This document shows positions 40,794-49,474 of a stretch of DNA of 64,000 nt, piece after piece. Position 1 is the stretch's first letter. Each line of letters starts with the position of its first letter. Source of the stretch: Neopusillimonas maritima (GTDB lineage: Bacteria; Pseudomonadota; Gammaproteobacteria; Burkholderiales; Burkholderiaceae_B); contig NZ_NQOU01000006.1 in the NCBI RefSeq assembly GCF_003576595.1, positions 62,001 through 126,000 of the forward strand, written 5' to 3'. A model generated the notes under the pieces. It was not told the origin of the DNA. It ran no database searches and saw only the letters and a list, made by a program, of their open reading frames with translations. Both the position numbers and the translations under genes were made by a program.

Positions 40794-41780
40794 ATGAAGT
40801 TGTTCAAGAAATCTTTATGTGCGTTGCTGGTTGGGGCGGGAGTTTTGGCCGCCGGCATTGCGTCAGCAGAAGAAGCACGTTTAAGGGCGGTGAGTGCGTT
40901 CACGGCGAATACGGCCTTTTCGCGACCTTTTGAGGCGTTCGTGAAAAAGGTGAATGAGAACGGCAAAGGCCTGGTTCAAATCGACATTATTGGCGGCCCT
41001 GAAACCATGCCTCCGTTTGAGTTGGGCAATGCCGTTTCCAAAGGGATTGTCGATATGGCCAATGTGCCGGGTGCATTTTACTTAAGCCTTATGCCGGCCG
41101 CCGATGCGTTGCGTTTGGCTGAAATTCCCATTGCGGAACAACGCGAAAATGGTGCGTGGGAATACATTAACGAGCTTCATAACAAACATATGAACGTTTG
41201 GTATTTGGCACGCACCGCCGATCAACAGAAGTATCACCTGTATTTGGCTGGTAACCCATTGGAAAAACCTGATTTGAAAGGGTTGACCTTGCGGGTATCA
41301 CCAACGTATCGCTCGTTCTTTGAGGCATTGGGCGCGTCATTGGTGCAAACCCCGCCCGGCGAAGTGTATACGGCATTGGAGCGCGGCGTGGTGCAGGGCT
41401 ACGGTTGGCCTTTGCAGGGCGTACTGGATCTAAGTTGGGACGAGGTTACCGACTATCGCGTTGATCCCGGTTTTTATACAGTGGATGTAAATGCATTGGT
41501 GAATCTGGATAGCTGGAACAAGTTGTCGGTAGAGCAGAAAGCTTTTCTGAGCAAGATGGCGGTTGAGCTTGAACAGGAACTGGCTGCAAATGTAGATGCC
41601 CAAAACGCGAAAGAAAAGGCCGGGCAGGCTGAGGCCGGCATTAAAACCATTACTTTCAGCGAGGCTGATGCCAAAACCTGGCTTGAAACCGCGCGTCGTA
41701 CCGGTTGGGAGCAGGTCGAGTCGCAAGCCCCTCCGGAAGAAGCCAAGCGTTTGAAAGAGCTGTTGACCGTTCAAAAGTAA
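40794..41780 (+). CDS. TRAP transporter substrate-binding protein (DctP family)
   Basis: 328-aa periplasmic binding protein with a signal peptide (cleavage near GIASA-EE). The DctP-like fold is shown by MPPFELGNAVSKGIVDMAN, LKGLTLRVSPTYRSFFEALGAS and the ligand-arginine region. GAAAGGAG-like AAAGGAGAGG precedes the ATG. No small (DctQ) or large (DctM) permease gene is adjacent: a strong terminator and then a group II intron follow. It must use permeases encoded elsewhere or be non-functional. Confidence 0.9.
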   Translation: MKLFKKSLCALLVGAGVLAAGIASAEEARLRAVSAFTANTAFSRPFEAFVKKVNENGKGLVQIDIIGGPETMPPFELGNAVSKGIVDMANVPGAFYLSLMPAADALRLAEIPIAEQRENGAWEYINELHNKHMNVWYLARTADQQKYHLYLAGNPLEKPDLKGLTLRVSPTYRSFFEALGASLVQTPPGEVYTALERGVVQGYGWPLQGVLDLSWDEVTDYRVDPGFYTVDVNALVNLDSWNKLSVEQKAFLSKMAVELEQELAANVDAQNAKEKAGQAEAGIKTITFSEADAKTWLETARRTGWEQVESQAPPEEAKRLKELLTVQK

Positions 41781-41817
41781 AGTCTTCGTTGTGTGTTGTT
41801 TCCGGGTAGTAAGTTTG

Positions 41818-41840
41818 CCGGCCTTCGGGCCGGTTTTTTT
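41818..41840 (+). terminator. rho-independent terminator after the TRAP binding protein; intron target
   Basis: CCGGCC (41818-41823) pairs with GGCCGG (41828-41833) around TTCG, then seven T residues (41834-41840). The group II intron begins at the next base, GTGCGCC at 41841. Group IIC introns are known to insert just after terminator hairpins. Confidence 0.92.
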
Positions 41841-42244
41841 GTGCGCCCAGCATGGGCGCACTCCTGCGGGTGCAAGTCCCGCCATAAGTTGATCACAGCG
41901 AATGAAGTGAAGCGCAACTGCGTGAGGGTGACCGAGCGTGGGGAGGAAGCGTGGAGCATAAGCTGCGAGCCGATGAACAAGAATCGGATAGAAGGCGTCA
42001 TCAAGCAGGGCGAGCGGGCAAGAAGCCGTGAAGCTCTTGTGATCAAGGCGAGATGGCGTAAATCCGGCGGTTGTGCAGTGAAGGGGTGCGTTCTTACCTG
42101 GGGAACCCTCGCCTTGATCCTGAAAGGGTAACGGCGTCGAGCCGGAGCGAGGACTCAGCAGAGGTCATAGTAGCCACAGTAGCGGGGCCGAAGAGGCTGG
42201 GAACGAACTGGCGAAGGACCGAACGAGAAGGAGTATGACTCAAT
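41841..42244 (+). ncRNA. group II intron ribozyme, 5' domains (I-IV part)
   Basis: These 404 bases hold no protein gene. They begin with GTGCGCCCAGC and a GGGTGCAAGTCCCGCC-type segment (about 41869-41884), both typical of domain I in bacterial group II introns. The reverse-transcriptase start codon lies at 42245 after a GAAGGAG site, in the domain IV loop. Confidence 0.75.
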
Positions 42245-42505
42245 ATGACGATGCAACTCATATTGCCTCAGATGTCCACATCAGTGGAGCGGGCGGGCGC
42301 AGCCAGCGGTGAAGCCGCTGGTGATCCTGTCAGCGAGGAAATGGGCGGCCCGCGTCATGCAAATGAGCATACAGGGTCAGCGCTACTGCAAGCGGCGCTG
42401 ACAAGAGAGAACCTGCAAGCCGCGTTCAAGCGGGTGCGGGCCAACAAAGGCGCAGCCGGCGTGGACGGCTTGGACATAGACCAGACTGCCCGTCGCCTGG
42501 TGACC

Positions 42506-42545
42506 TGAATCAAACCGGGTTTGAACTGACCCCCAGAAGTTGGAC
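42506..42545 (+). repeat. left terminal inverted repeat of the IS3-family element
   Basis: It begins TGAATCAAACCGGG and ends AGAAGTTGGAC; its complement occurs at 43938-43977 with two mismatches (TT versus AA at positions 15-16). The first three bases provide the TGA that truncates the intron protein. Confidence 0.93.
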
Positions 42546-42566
42546 ACACTGACCTGGGAGAAATAC

Positions 42567-43109
42567 ATGTCAAAATATGACGTGGCCTTCAAACTGAAGG
42601 TTGTCCAGCACTTTTTATCAGAAGGTGGGGGACACAAGCGACTGGCCAAGGCATATGGAATACCCGAAGAAAAAATACGCACCTGGACGAGTCGGTATCA
42701 GCTTCACGGGCTGAACGGATTAAGCCCTAAACGCAGTTCGTATAGCGCTCAGTTCAAGCTTGATGTACTGTATCGGCAGAAGCGTGAACAACTGTCGAGC
42801 CGGCAGGTGGCTGCCATCTACGATATTCGTAATCCCAATCAGGTTGTGGTCTGGCGAAAGGCATTTGATCAAGGTGGCTTTGCGGCGCTTCAGAACAAAA
42901 ACCGGAGGCATTCTGACGTGGCTGAAGAACAACCGTCATCAGGCCTATTGCTTGGGCCTTCAGAGGCGCAGGCCCAGAGTTCTGCGCTGTCGTTGCAAGA
43001 AGAGAATGAACGACTGCGTGCCGAGGTGGCGTATTTAAAAAAGTTGCACGCCTTAATCCTGGAGAGGAAGTCAGCCGCGCTGAGAAAGCAGCGCTCATCC
43101 GTGGGTTAA
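42567..43109 (+). CDS. IS3-family transposase OrfA
   Basis: 180-aa DNA-binding half of the transposase. Two helix-turn-helix segments are visible (AFKLKVVQHFLSEGGGHKRL and AQFKLDVLYRQKREQLSSRQ), followed by a leucine-zipper-like coiled coil (LSLQEENERLRAEVAYLKKL). ATG 42567 has GGGAG 6 bp upstream. Near its end, A AAA AAG (43037-43043) is the canonical -1 slippery sequence that fuses OrfA to OrfB in IS150-type elements. Confidence 0.92.
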   Translation: MSKYDVAFKLKVVQHFLSEGGGHKRLAKAYGIPEEKIRTWTSRYQLHGLNGLSPKRSSYSAQFKLDVLYRQKREQLSSRQVAAIYDIRNPNQVVVWRKAFDQGGFAALQNKNRRHSDVAEEQPSSGLLLGPSEAQAQSSALSLQEENERLRAEVAYLKKLHALILERKSAALRKQRSSVG

Positions 43110-43933
43110 GGCACGATCATAAGCTGTCACTTTTGCTTCAGGTCGCAGGCCTGTCGCGCAGCACATTCTATTATCAATGCCAGGTCCTCTCGAAGCCTGA
43201 GAGGCATACAGCGCTGAAGCAGGACATCCGTGCCGTGTATAACAAGCACAAAGGACGATACGGGTATCGCCGCATCGCGGCCGACCTGTGCAAGTCGGGG
43301 CGAGCCGTCAACCTGAAGACGGTACAACGCCTGATGCACGAGCTGGGACTCAAAGCATTGATTCGGGTAAAAAAACGCTGTGCGCCCCCAGGGCCAGAAG
43401 ATGGGATTGCCCCCAACCTTTTGCGACAAGACTTCAATGCTCTGGCGCCCAATGAAAAGTGGGTCACCGATATGACTGAATTTAATGTGAAGGGACAGAA
43501 GCTACATCTGTCGGCGTGCATGGACTTGTATGGCGGAGAGGTCATCGCGTGGCGTACCAGTACACGGCCTATGTTTGAATTAGCGATGAAGACCCTTGAA
43601 GACGCTCTTGAGCGGCTCAACCCGGGTGAGCGCCCCGTCTTGCATTCGGATCAGGGCTGGCATTATAAAATGCGCCCGTTTCGTGCACTCATCGCCCAGT
43701 CCGGGATTACCCAAAGCATGTCCCGAAAAGGCAACTGCTTTGACAACGCGGTGATTGAGAGCTTCTTCGGAACCGTGAAAGAGGAGTTCTTTCGCCTGGC
43801 TAAATGTGAGACGCTCAAACAACTGAAGGACGGTTTACGTGACTATATCCAATACTATAATCAGGAGCGGATCAAGCTGAAATTAAATGGACTCAGTCCG
43901 GTTCAGTTTCGGCTTCAAAATACTGAAATGTAA
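43043..43933 (+). CDS. IS3-family transposase OrfB (expressed as OrfAB by -1 frameshift)
   Basis: The frame is open from the slippery site at 43043 without a stop. The DDE integrase core has the first Asp in VTDMTEF, the second in HSDQGWHY and the Glu in NAVIESFFGTVKEE. The N-terminal HTH_21-like part (KGRYGYRRIAADL) and the C-terminal YYNQERIKLKLNGLSPVQF are typical. An initiation codon is doubtful (TTG 43133), which supports production as a fusion. The catalytic set looks complete. Confidence 0.92.
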   Translation, partial: VARLNPGEEVSRAEKAALIRGLRHDHKLSLLLQVAGLSRSTFYYQCQVLSKPERHTALKQDIRAVYNKHKGRYGYRRIAADLCKSGRAVNLKTVQRLMHELGLKALIRVKKRCAPPGPEDGIAPNLLRQDFNALAPNEKWVTDMTEFNVKGQKLHLSACMDLYGGEVIAWRTSTRPMFELAMKTLEDALERLNPGERPVLHSDQGWHYKMRPFRALIAQSGITQSMSRKGNCFDNAVIESFFGTVKEEFFRLAKCETLKQLKDGLRDYIQYYNQERIKLKLNGLSPVQFRLQNTEM

Positions 43934-43937
43934 AAAC

Positions 43938-43977
43938 GTCCAACTTCTGGGGGTCAGTTCATTCCCGGTTTGATTCA
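43938..43977 (-). repeat. right terminal inverted repeat of the IS3-family element
   Basis: It is the complement of the left end with two mismatches, ending TTTGATTCA, and is followed immediately by the second GACC target copy. Confidence 0.93.
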
Positions 43978-45104
43978 GACCACTTGGCCTGTCATTCGTG
44001 CCGAATTGCTTGCGGGGACGTACCGGCCCAGTCCGGTACGACGGGTGATGATTCCCAAGTCTGACGGTAGCCAGCGCGAGCTGGGTATCCCGACGGTGAC
44101 GGATCGTCTGATCCAGCAGGCGCTGCTGCAAGTGCTGCAACCCGTGCTTGACCCCACTTTCAGCGAACACAGTTACGGCTTCAGGCCGGGGCGCCGTGCG
44201 CATGACGCGGTTCTGGCCGCGCATTCGTACGTGCAGTCCGGTCGCCGTATCGTGGTGGACGTGGATCTGGAGAAATTCTTCGACCGGGTCAACCACGACA
44301 TCCTGATTGACCGCCTACAGAAACGCCTGCCGGATGCCGGAGTGATCCGGCTGATTCGGTCGTATCTGAACAGCGGCATTATGGATGGCGGTGTGGCCGT
44401 CGAACGGTATGAGGGCACGCCGCAAGGCGGTCCGCTCTCGCCGATGTTGGCTAACGTGCTGCTTGATGAGGTGGATAAGGAGTTAGAACGCCGGGGCCAT
44501 TGCTTCGTGCGCTACGCTGATGACTGCAACGTTTACGTTCACAGCCGTCGCGCGGGTGAACGGGTGATGGGCTTACTGCGGCGGCTATACGCTCGGCTGC
44601 GCTTGAGGGTCAATGAGATCAAAAGTGCGGTCGCCAGCGTGTTTACCGACCGCAAGTTTCTGGGCTATAGCTTCTGGGTGGACCCTAAAGGGCAGGTCAA
44701 GCGTCGGGTGGCGACCAAAGCGCTCGCCACGTTCAAGCAACGTGTGCGGCAACTGACGCGCCGCTCGGGCGGGCGCAGCATGCAGCAGGTGGTGGATCGG
44801 CTGCGAGTGTATATCCTGGGATGGAAGGGCTACTTCCGATTGGCGCAAGTCCACAAGGTCTGGCGTGGGCTGGACAAGTGGATTCGTCATCGGTTAAGGG
44901 CCATTCAGCTCAGGCAATGGAAACGAGGCAAGACGATGTTCCGGGAGTTGCGCGCCTTGGGGGTGAGTTTTACTGTCGCCCGATGGGTGGCGGCAAATTC
45001 CCGCAGCTGGTGGCGCAATAGTGGCGGGTCACTCAATGCGGCCTTGCCCATTGCCCACTTCGACCGACTAGGTGTTCCTAGACTCTCTTAAGCCTCAACT
45101 TCTT

Positions 45105-45180
45105 GAACCGCCCGGTGCGGACCCGCATGCCGGGTGGTGTGGCAGGGGTGCAGTTCACTAGAACTGCCCCCTATGCCGAT
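45105..45180 (+). ncRNA. group II intron domains V and VI
   Basis: Domain V is the compact hairpin at about 45105-45139 (GAACCGCCCGGTGCGG pairing with CGCATGCCGGGTGG). Domain VI follows at 45141-45177, GGCAGGGG...CCCCTATGCC, with A45173 unpaired 7 nt before the 3' end, a proper branch point. The splice junction is after GAT 45180. This part is untouched by the IS. Confidence 0.8.
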
Positions 45181-45222
45181 TGGGGAAACAAGTGCTGTTT
45201 GAGTGAGTAACACGCGTTCAAC

Positions 45223-45249
45223 TAAAGAAAACCGGGGCAGTGTCGTTAA
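45223..45249 (+). promoter_or_regulatory. sigma-28 (FliA)-like promoter for the chemoreceptor
   Basis: TAAAGAAA (45223-45230), N11, GTCGTTAA (45242-45249) compares with the sigma-28 consensus TAAAGTTT-N11-GCCGATAA. Spacing is exact and 6 of 8 positions match in the -10. It lies 46 bp before the GTG start of the chemotaxis receptor, the type of gene sigma-28 controls. Confidence 0.6.
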
Positions 45250-45295
45250 TTCTGTTTGCAGAAAAAGTTTTGATAGCTTCTTACAGGAGGGGACG

Positions 45296-47068
45296 GTGAA
45301 TCGGTTCAAAATTGGTACGCGGCTCACATTGGGTTTTGGCCTGATGCTTGTATTTATGGCCATTCTAATGGCTGTGTCATTAATGCGTATGAATGCGGGC
45401 GCGCAGGCCACCAGCGAAATCACTGAGCGCGGGGTGGCGGTAGAGCGCCTGGTGTCACGCTGGTTAAGCGTAATGCACGAAAACAGCATTCAAATGCAAA
45501 TTTTGGGTTTGTTATACGACCCTGGTTTACGTAAAGAGTTTGAAACCGCTATTGAAAAAGGCAGTGCGGAAAGCACAAAAATTCAAAAAGAGCTGCAGTT
45601 AATGCTCAGCGACCCGGAGGCCCTGGCTTTGTTCCAGGACACCCAGCGCAAGCGCGCGGCGTTTGGTAAAGCCAATGACGAGGCCTTGCAGGCTCAGCGC
45701 GCCGGCGATTTTGTGCGCGCCGACAACATGCTGCAAAAAACCGTCCCCGGTTTGCGCGCCGAATATGAAAAAAGCGTACGTGCTTTATTGGCGTTTCAAC
45801 AAAAAAACATGAATGAGGCGGCGGCGCAACTGGATGCGGATAATCAGTTGGCCATCAAGATTGTGTTTGGTGTGGGGGTTGTTGCGCTGATTTTGGGTGT
45901 GTTGTTTGCGTTTGGCATTACCCGTTCTATTGTGCGTCCTTTACAAACAGCGGTGGGTTATGCCAAGGCCATTTCCAATCGCGACCTAACGCGTCAGGTT
46001 GAGGTGCGTGGCAAGGATGAAACGGCTGAGTTGCTGCAAGCCTTGCGCATGATGAATCAGAATCTGGTGGGCGTGATCAGTAAAGTGCAGTCGGGGTCCG
46101 AATCGATTGCCACGGCATCCGGTGAAATTGCGTCGGGTAACACCGACTTATCGTCACGTACGGAAGAGCAGGCCAGTTCCCTGGCCGAAACCGCTGCTAC
46201 GATGGAGCAGCTCACCACGACCGTACAGCTCAATACAGACAACGCACGTAAAGCGAATCAATTGGCAGGGTCGGCGTCGAAGGTGGCGGTTGAAAGCGGC
46301 GACGTGGTCGGCCAAGTGGTTGAAACCATGAGCAGTATCGATCAGCGAGCCAAACAGGTCGCCGATATTATTACCGTCATTGATGGTATTGCCTTTCAAA
46401 CCAATATTCTGGCGTTGAACGCTGCAGTAGAGGCGGCGCGTGCAGGTGAGCAGGGTAAAGGATTTGCGGTTGTCGCCAGCGAGGTGCGCTCGCTGGCGCA
46501 ACGCAGCGCGCAGGCGGCCAAGGAAATTAAAGAGCTTATCGAGATGTCGGTGGCCGCGACGAACCAGGGTAATCTTTTGGTTGGCAAGGCTGGGCAGTCA
46601 ATGAAAGAGACGGTCGACAGTATTAAGCAAGTGGTCGACATTATGGAAGAGATCGCTGCAGCCAGCGAAGAGCAAAGCACGGGCATTGAGCAGGTGAATC
46701 AAGCGGTTATGCAAATGGATCAGGTTACCCAGCAAAATGCGGCCCTGGTCGAAGAGGCGTCGGTGGCATCACAGAATATGCAGGCACAGGCGGCCGATTT
46801 ATCCCGTTTGGTGTCCACATTTAAAGTGAATCTGATAGAGGATTTAAGCTGGAAGAAAACTGACAAAAGTGCGAATTCCGGCAGCGATGATGCTTCGCCT
46901 GGTTCCAGTAGTAAGGATGGCCGCACATCGTTGCGTGGATCAAAAAAAGCGTCTTCCCGCAAAGGAGAAGACGCTGAATTTAGCGAAGATGACTGGGTTG
47001 ACGACGCAGACTCGCCTGAAGGGTCAGACGACCGGGGATCCGGCCCGCGCCTGGCTTTGGGGTATTGA
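45296..47068 (+). CDS. methyl-accepting chemotaxis protein
   Basis: 590-aa chemoreceptor. TM1 is at about 10-32, followed by a periplasmic four-helix-bundle domain (about 35-190), TM2 (about 195-215), a HAMP domain and a long signalling coiled coil. The coiled-coil tip contains [43 protein letters not shown] 45296 with a perfect AGGAGG is preferred over the open frame from 45203. The last 60 residues are Ser/Asp/Lys-rich and lack the NWETF CheR-docking tail. The 3' end overlaps the convergent metE by 45 bp. The ligand is unknown. Confidence 0.94.
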   Translation: MNRFKIGTRLTLGFGLMLVFMAILMAVSLMRMNAGAQATSEITERGVAVERLVSRWLSVMHENSIQMQILGLLYDPGLRKEFETAIEKGSAESTKIQKELQLMLSDPEALALFQDTQRKRAAFGKANDEALQAQRAGDFVRADNMLQKTVPGLRAEYEKSVRALLAFQQKNMNEAAAQLDADNQLAIKIVFGVGVVALILGVLFAFGITRSIVRPLQTAVGYAKAISNRDLTRQVEVRGKDETAELLQALRMMNQNLVGVISKVQSGSESIATASGEIASGNTDLSSRTEEQASSLAETAATMEQLTTTVQLNTDNARKANQLAGSASKVAVESGDVVGQVVETMSSIDQRAKQVADIITVIDGIAFQTNILALNAAVEAARAGEQGKGFAVVASEVRSLAQRSAQAAKEIKELIEMSVAATNQGNLLVGKAGQSMKETVDSIKQVVDIMEEIAAASEEQSTGIEQVNQAVMQMDQVTQQNAALVEEASVASQNMQAQAADLSRLVSTFKVNLIEDLSWKKTDKSANSGSDDASPGSSSKDGRTSLRGSKKASSRKGEDAEFSEDDWVDDADSPEGSDDRGSGPRLALGY

Positions 47069-49342
47069 TTGACGCAGGCTTTGCGCCGCCTGCACCAAGG
47101 CGAGCAAGGCCGGCTTTACTTCGTCCCACTGGCGGGTTTTCAAACCGCAATCGGGGTTGACCCACAAGCGTTCTGCGGGAATGTACTGTGCGGCTTTTTC
47201 CATTAGCGCGGTCATCTGAGCGGTGTCGGGTACGGCGGGTGAGTGAATGTCATACACACCGGGCCCGATTTCATTGGGATAGCTGAAGTCTTTGAACGCT
47301 TCCAATAGTTTCATGTTGGATCGCGACGTTTCGATGGTGATGACGTCGGCATCCATTTGGGCGATAAACGGCATAATGTCGTTGAATTCCGAATAGCACA
47401 TATGTGTGTGGATCTGCGTTTCGTCTTGCACGCTGTTGGCGCAAAGACGAAATGCTTCAATCGCCCAATTCAAATAACTTTGCCATTGTGTTTTTCTTAA
47501 AGGGAGTCCTTCGCGCAAGGCTGCCTCGTCAATTTGAATGATCTTGATGCCGGCGCGCTCCAAGTCCAAGACTTCCTCGCGCATGGCCAGGGCAAGCTGG
47601 CGACACGTAATGGCTCGCGGCTGATCGTTTCGTACGAAAGACCAGTTCAACAGCGTGACCGGGCCGGTTAACATGCCTTTTACCGGGCGTTGCGTTAATG
47701 ACTGTGCGTAAAGAATCCATTCCACCGTCATGGCCTTGGGGCGTTGTATATCACCATATAAAATCGGCGGTTTAACGCATCGCGACCCGTATGACTGAAC
47801 CCAACCATATTGGCTGAATGCAAAGCCTTCGAGGTGCTCTGCGAAATACTCGACCATATCATTGCGTTCCGCTTCGCCGTGAACCAGCACGTCGAGCTCA
47901 AGTGCCTCCTGCTCTTTAATGCAAGATGCAATTTCAGTTTGCATGGCTGTTTTGTAGGTGATGGCGTCAATTTCCTTTTGACGAAATGCTTTGCGTTGAC
48001 GACGTATTTCTTTGGTTTGGGGGAAGGAGCCAATGGTTGTTGTTGGGAAAAGCGGCAGGTTCAACCGTGCAGATTGTTTTGTGACACGTTCCTTATAGGT
48101 GCTTTGACGCGTGCCGGCGTCAGGAGCAAGGTTGGCCAATGCCAGTTTCACGACGGGGTTGTTAACGCGGCTGGATTGGCGGCGTGACTCCACCGCTGTT
48201 TGATTTTCGTGCAAGAACGACGCTACGGCGTGTCTCCCGTTATTCAGTGCCTCAGCCAAAATATGTAATTCCTGCAGTTTTTGTTTGGCGAATGCAAGCC
48301 AGGTCACAAGATCTGGGTCAAGTTGCGTTTCTTTCTGCAGATCTACAGGAACATGAAGTAGCGAGCATGACGGGGCCAGCCATAGCCGGTTGCCCAACTG
48401 AAGAGCAATAGGTTCAAGCCAATCAAGGGTTGCGTTTAAGTCGGTTTTCCAGATGTTGCGCCCGTCAATAACACCGAGCGATAAGACCCGGTGCTGGGGA
48501 AGCACATTCAGCAGCGGGGTAATATCGTTCCGGCCGCGCACGGCATCAACATGTAACCCTGCCACCGGCAAGTTGGCTGCCAGGTAGGCATTTTCCTGCA
48601 AGCTGCCAAAATAGGTCGCCAGCAGTATTTTGATGGGGGCACTTTTCAATGTGTGATAGGCAATACTTAATGCGTTCGTCCACTCAGGTGCTAATTCAGT
48701 CACTAATATGGGTTCGTCAATTTGTACCCATTCAATTCCCTTTGCTGCCAGCATATTTAACAGCTCGCCGTACGCGGGTAGTAAAGACTCAAGCAAATCC
48801 AGTGGGTTGACCCCATCAGTGGATTTGCCCAGTGCAAGGTACGTAACCGGGCCGAGGATAACGGGCTTGGCACGCACATTTTCTGTTTGCGCTTGCTCAA
48901 TCTGCTTTAACAACGAAGTCGCGTTCAATGCAAAATGCGTGCTGCGATTGAATTCGGGCACGATATAGTGATAATTGGTGTCGAACCATTTGGTCATTTC
49001 ACCGGCGGCCCGACCCCGGGCCACTTGAAAATAGCGGTCAAGCTCGTTTTTCGGCAATGTACGAAACCGTTCGGGAATGTTCCCGAGCATGAAGCTGGTA
49101 TCCAGAACGTGGTCGTAGAAAGAAAATTCGCCCACAGGTGTCCAGTCCAGCTTGTTTTGCCATTGCCAGTTTTGGGTGCGTAATTGAGCCGCGATACGAT
49201 CCAATTCATCGTCGCTTGACTGATCTTTCCAGTATGCCTCCAGGGCGAACTTCAGTTCGCGATTCGGGCCAATTCGGGGAAAGCCAAGGTTGTGCGTGGT
49301 TACTTTGTGATGAGTCATGTTTGAGTTATGCAATGTAGTCAT
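47024..49342 (-). CDS. metE: cobalamin-independent methionine synthase
   Basis: 772-aa enzyme transferring a methyl group from 5-methyl-THF (polyglutamate) to homocysteine. The N-terminal [20 protein letters not shown] and the C-terminal zinc site (HMCYSEF with His and Cys, [11 protein letters not shown] with the last Cys) are intact, as is [13 protein letters not shown]. coli MetE has 753 aa. The start at 49342 and an in-frame ATG at 49318 are both possible; neither has a good ribosome site. The last 15 or so codons form an unusual tail that overlaps the chemoreceptor gene. It is divergent from metR, as in enterobacteria. Confidence 0.95.
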   Translation of the reverse strand: MTTLHNSNMTHHKVTTHNLGFPRIGPNRELKFALEAYWKDQSSDDELDRIAAQLRTQNWQWQNKLDWTPVGEFSFYDHVLDTSFMLGNIPERFRTLPKNELDRYFQVARGRAAGEMTKWFDTNYHYIVPEFNRSTHFALNATSLLKQIEQAQTENVRAKPVILGPVTYLALGKSTDGVNPLDLLESLLPAYGELLNMLAAKGIEWVQIDEPILVTELAPEWTNALSIAYHTLKSAPIKILLATYFGSLQENAYLAANLPVAGLHVDAVRGRNDITPLLNVLPQHRVLSLGVIDGRNIWKTDLNATLDWLEPIALQLGNRLWLAPSCSLLHVPVDLQKETQLDPDLVTWLAFAKQKLQELHILAEALNNGRHAVASFLHENQTAVESRRQSSRVNNPVVKLALANLAPDAGTRQSTYKERVTKQSARLNLPLFPTTTIGSFPQTKEIRRQRKAFRQKEIDAITYKTAMQTEIASCIKEQEALELDVLVHGEAERNDMVEYFAEHLEGFAFSQYGWVQSYGSRCVKPPILYGDIQRPKAMTVEWILYAQSLTQRPVKGMLTGPVTLLNWSFVRNDQPRAITCRQLALAMREEVLDLERAGIKIIQIDEAALREGLPLRKTQWQSYLNWAIEAFRLCANSVQDETQIHTHMCYSEFNDIMPFIAQMDADVITIETSRSNMKLLEAFKDFSYPNEIGPGVYDIHSPAVPDTAQMTALMEKAAQYIPAERLWVNPDCGLKTRQWDEVKPALLALVQAAQSLRQSIPQSQARAGSPVV

Positions 49343-49458
49343 GCGTGTGAATAGTCAATTGTTCGAATGATGTGTTGGTTTCAGTCTTACCCGGTGATGA
49401 GGGGTTTATTGTTGGTTTTTTGATCAATGAAGTAAAATGGTATTTCTACATAAATCAA

Positions 49459-49471
49459 TGAATTTTGTTCA
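49459..49471. promoter_or_regulatory. MetR-binding site (TGAA-N5-TTCA)
   Basis: TGAATTTTGTTCA matches the MetR consensus TGAANNNNNTTCA exactly. It lies 3 bp before the metR start codon and about 120 bp upstream of metE, in the 132-bp divergent region. A candidate metR promoter (TTGGTT at 49412, TAAAAT at 49433-49438) lies upstream of it, so binding could repress metR while activating metE. Confidence 0.65.
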
Positions 49472-49474
49472 TGC

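Larger units (their letters stand above)
42506..43977 (+). mobile_element. complete IS3-family (IS150-like) insertion sequence, 1472 bp
   Basis: The ends are 5'-TG...CA-3' with 40-bp terminal inverted repeats matching at 38 positions (42506-42545 and 43938-43977). They are flanked by a 4-bp direct repeat GACC (42502-42505 and 43978-43981), the target duplication. It carries orfA and orfB in overlapping frames with an A6G slippery site. Both frames are open and the DDE residues are present, so the element looks intact and recently inserted. It lies in the same orientation as the intron it interrupts. Confidence 0.93.
42245..45091 (+). pseudogene. ltrA: group II intron reverse transcriptase/maturase split by an IS element
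   Basis: The N-terminal 87 codons (42245-42505) and the remainder (43978-45091) join perfectly if the IS and one GACC copy are removed: ...RRLVT then [12 protein letters not shown]. The rest has RT motifs ([21 protein letters not shown] region, [35 protein letters not shown], catalytic RYADD) and a maturase domain X ([12 protein letters not shown]). There is no HNH endonuclease. The intron protein is inactivated by the insertion, so this copy could move only with help in trans. The IS would have to excise precisely to restore it. Confidence 0.88.
41841..45180 (+). mobile_element. group II intron (probably class C), interrupted by an IS3-family element
   Basis: The 5' boundary is GTGCGCCCAGC, the conserved start of group II introns. 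The 3' boundary is ...CTATGCCGAT at 45180, after domains V and VI. The intron encodes a reverse transcriptase/maturase without an endonuclease domain and sits directly after a terminator stem-loop and T-run. Both are features of group IIC introns. Removing the 1476 bp of IS plus duplicated target leaves about 1.86 kb, a normal size for the class. The class assignment is from insertion site and protein architecture; no alignment was run. Confidence 0.85.

Noticed and set aside
36238-41780. Ectoine degradation cluster (DoeA/EutC/Ueh-like)
   Set aside because: An M24 peptidase, an OCD enzyme and a TRAP receptor occur in both, but the deacetylase, threonine-dehydratase-like and AsnC genes are absent, and an aminotransferase and an amidohydrolase are present instead.
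45203-45295. 31-codon N-terminal extension of the chemoreceptor
   Set aside because: GTG 45296 has a perfect AGGAGG and leads straight into TM1; the extension would overlap the sigma-28-like promoter.
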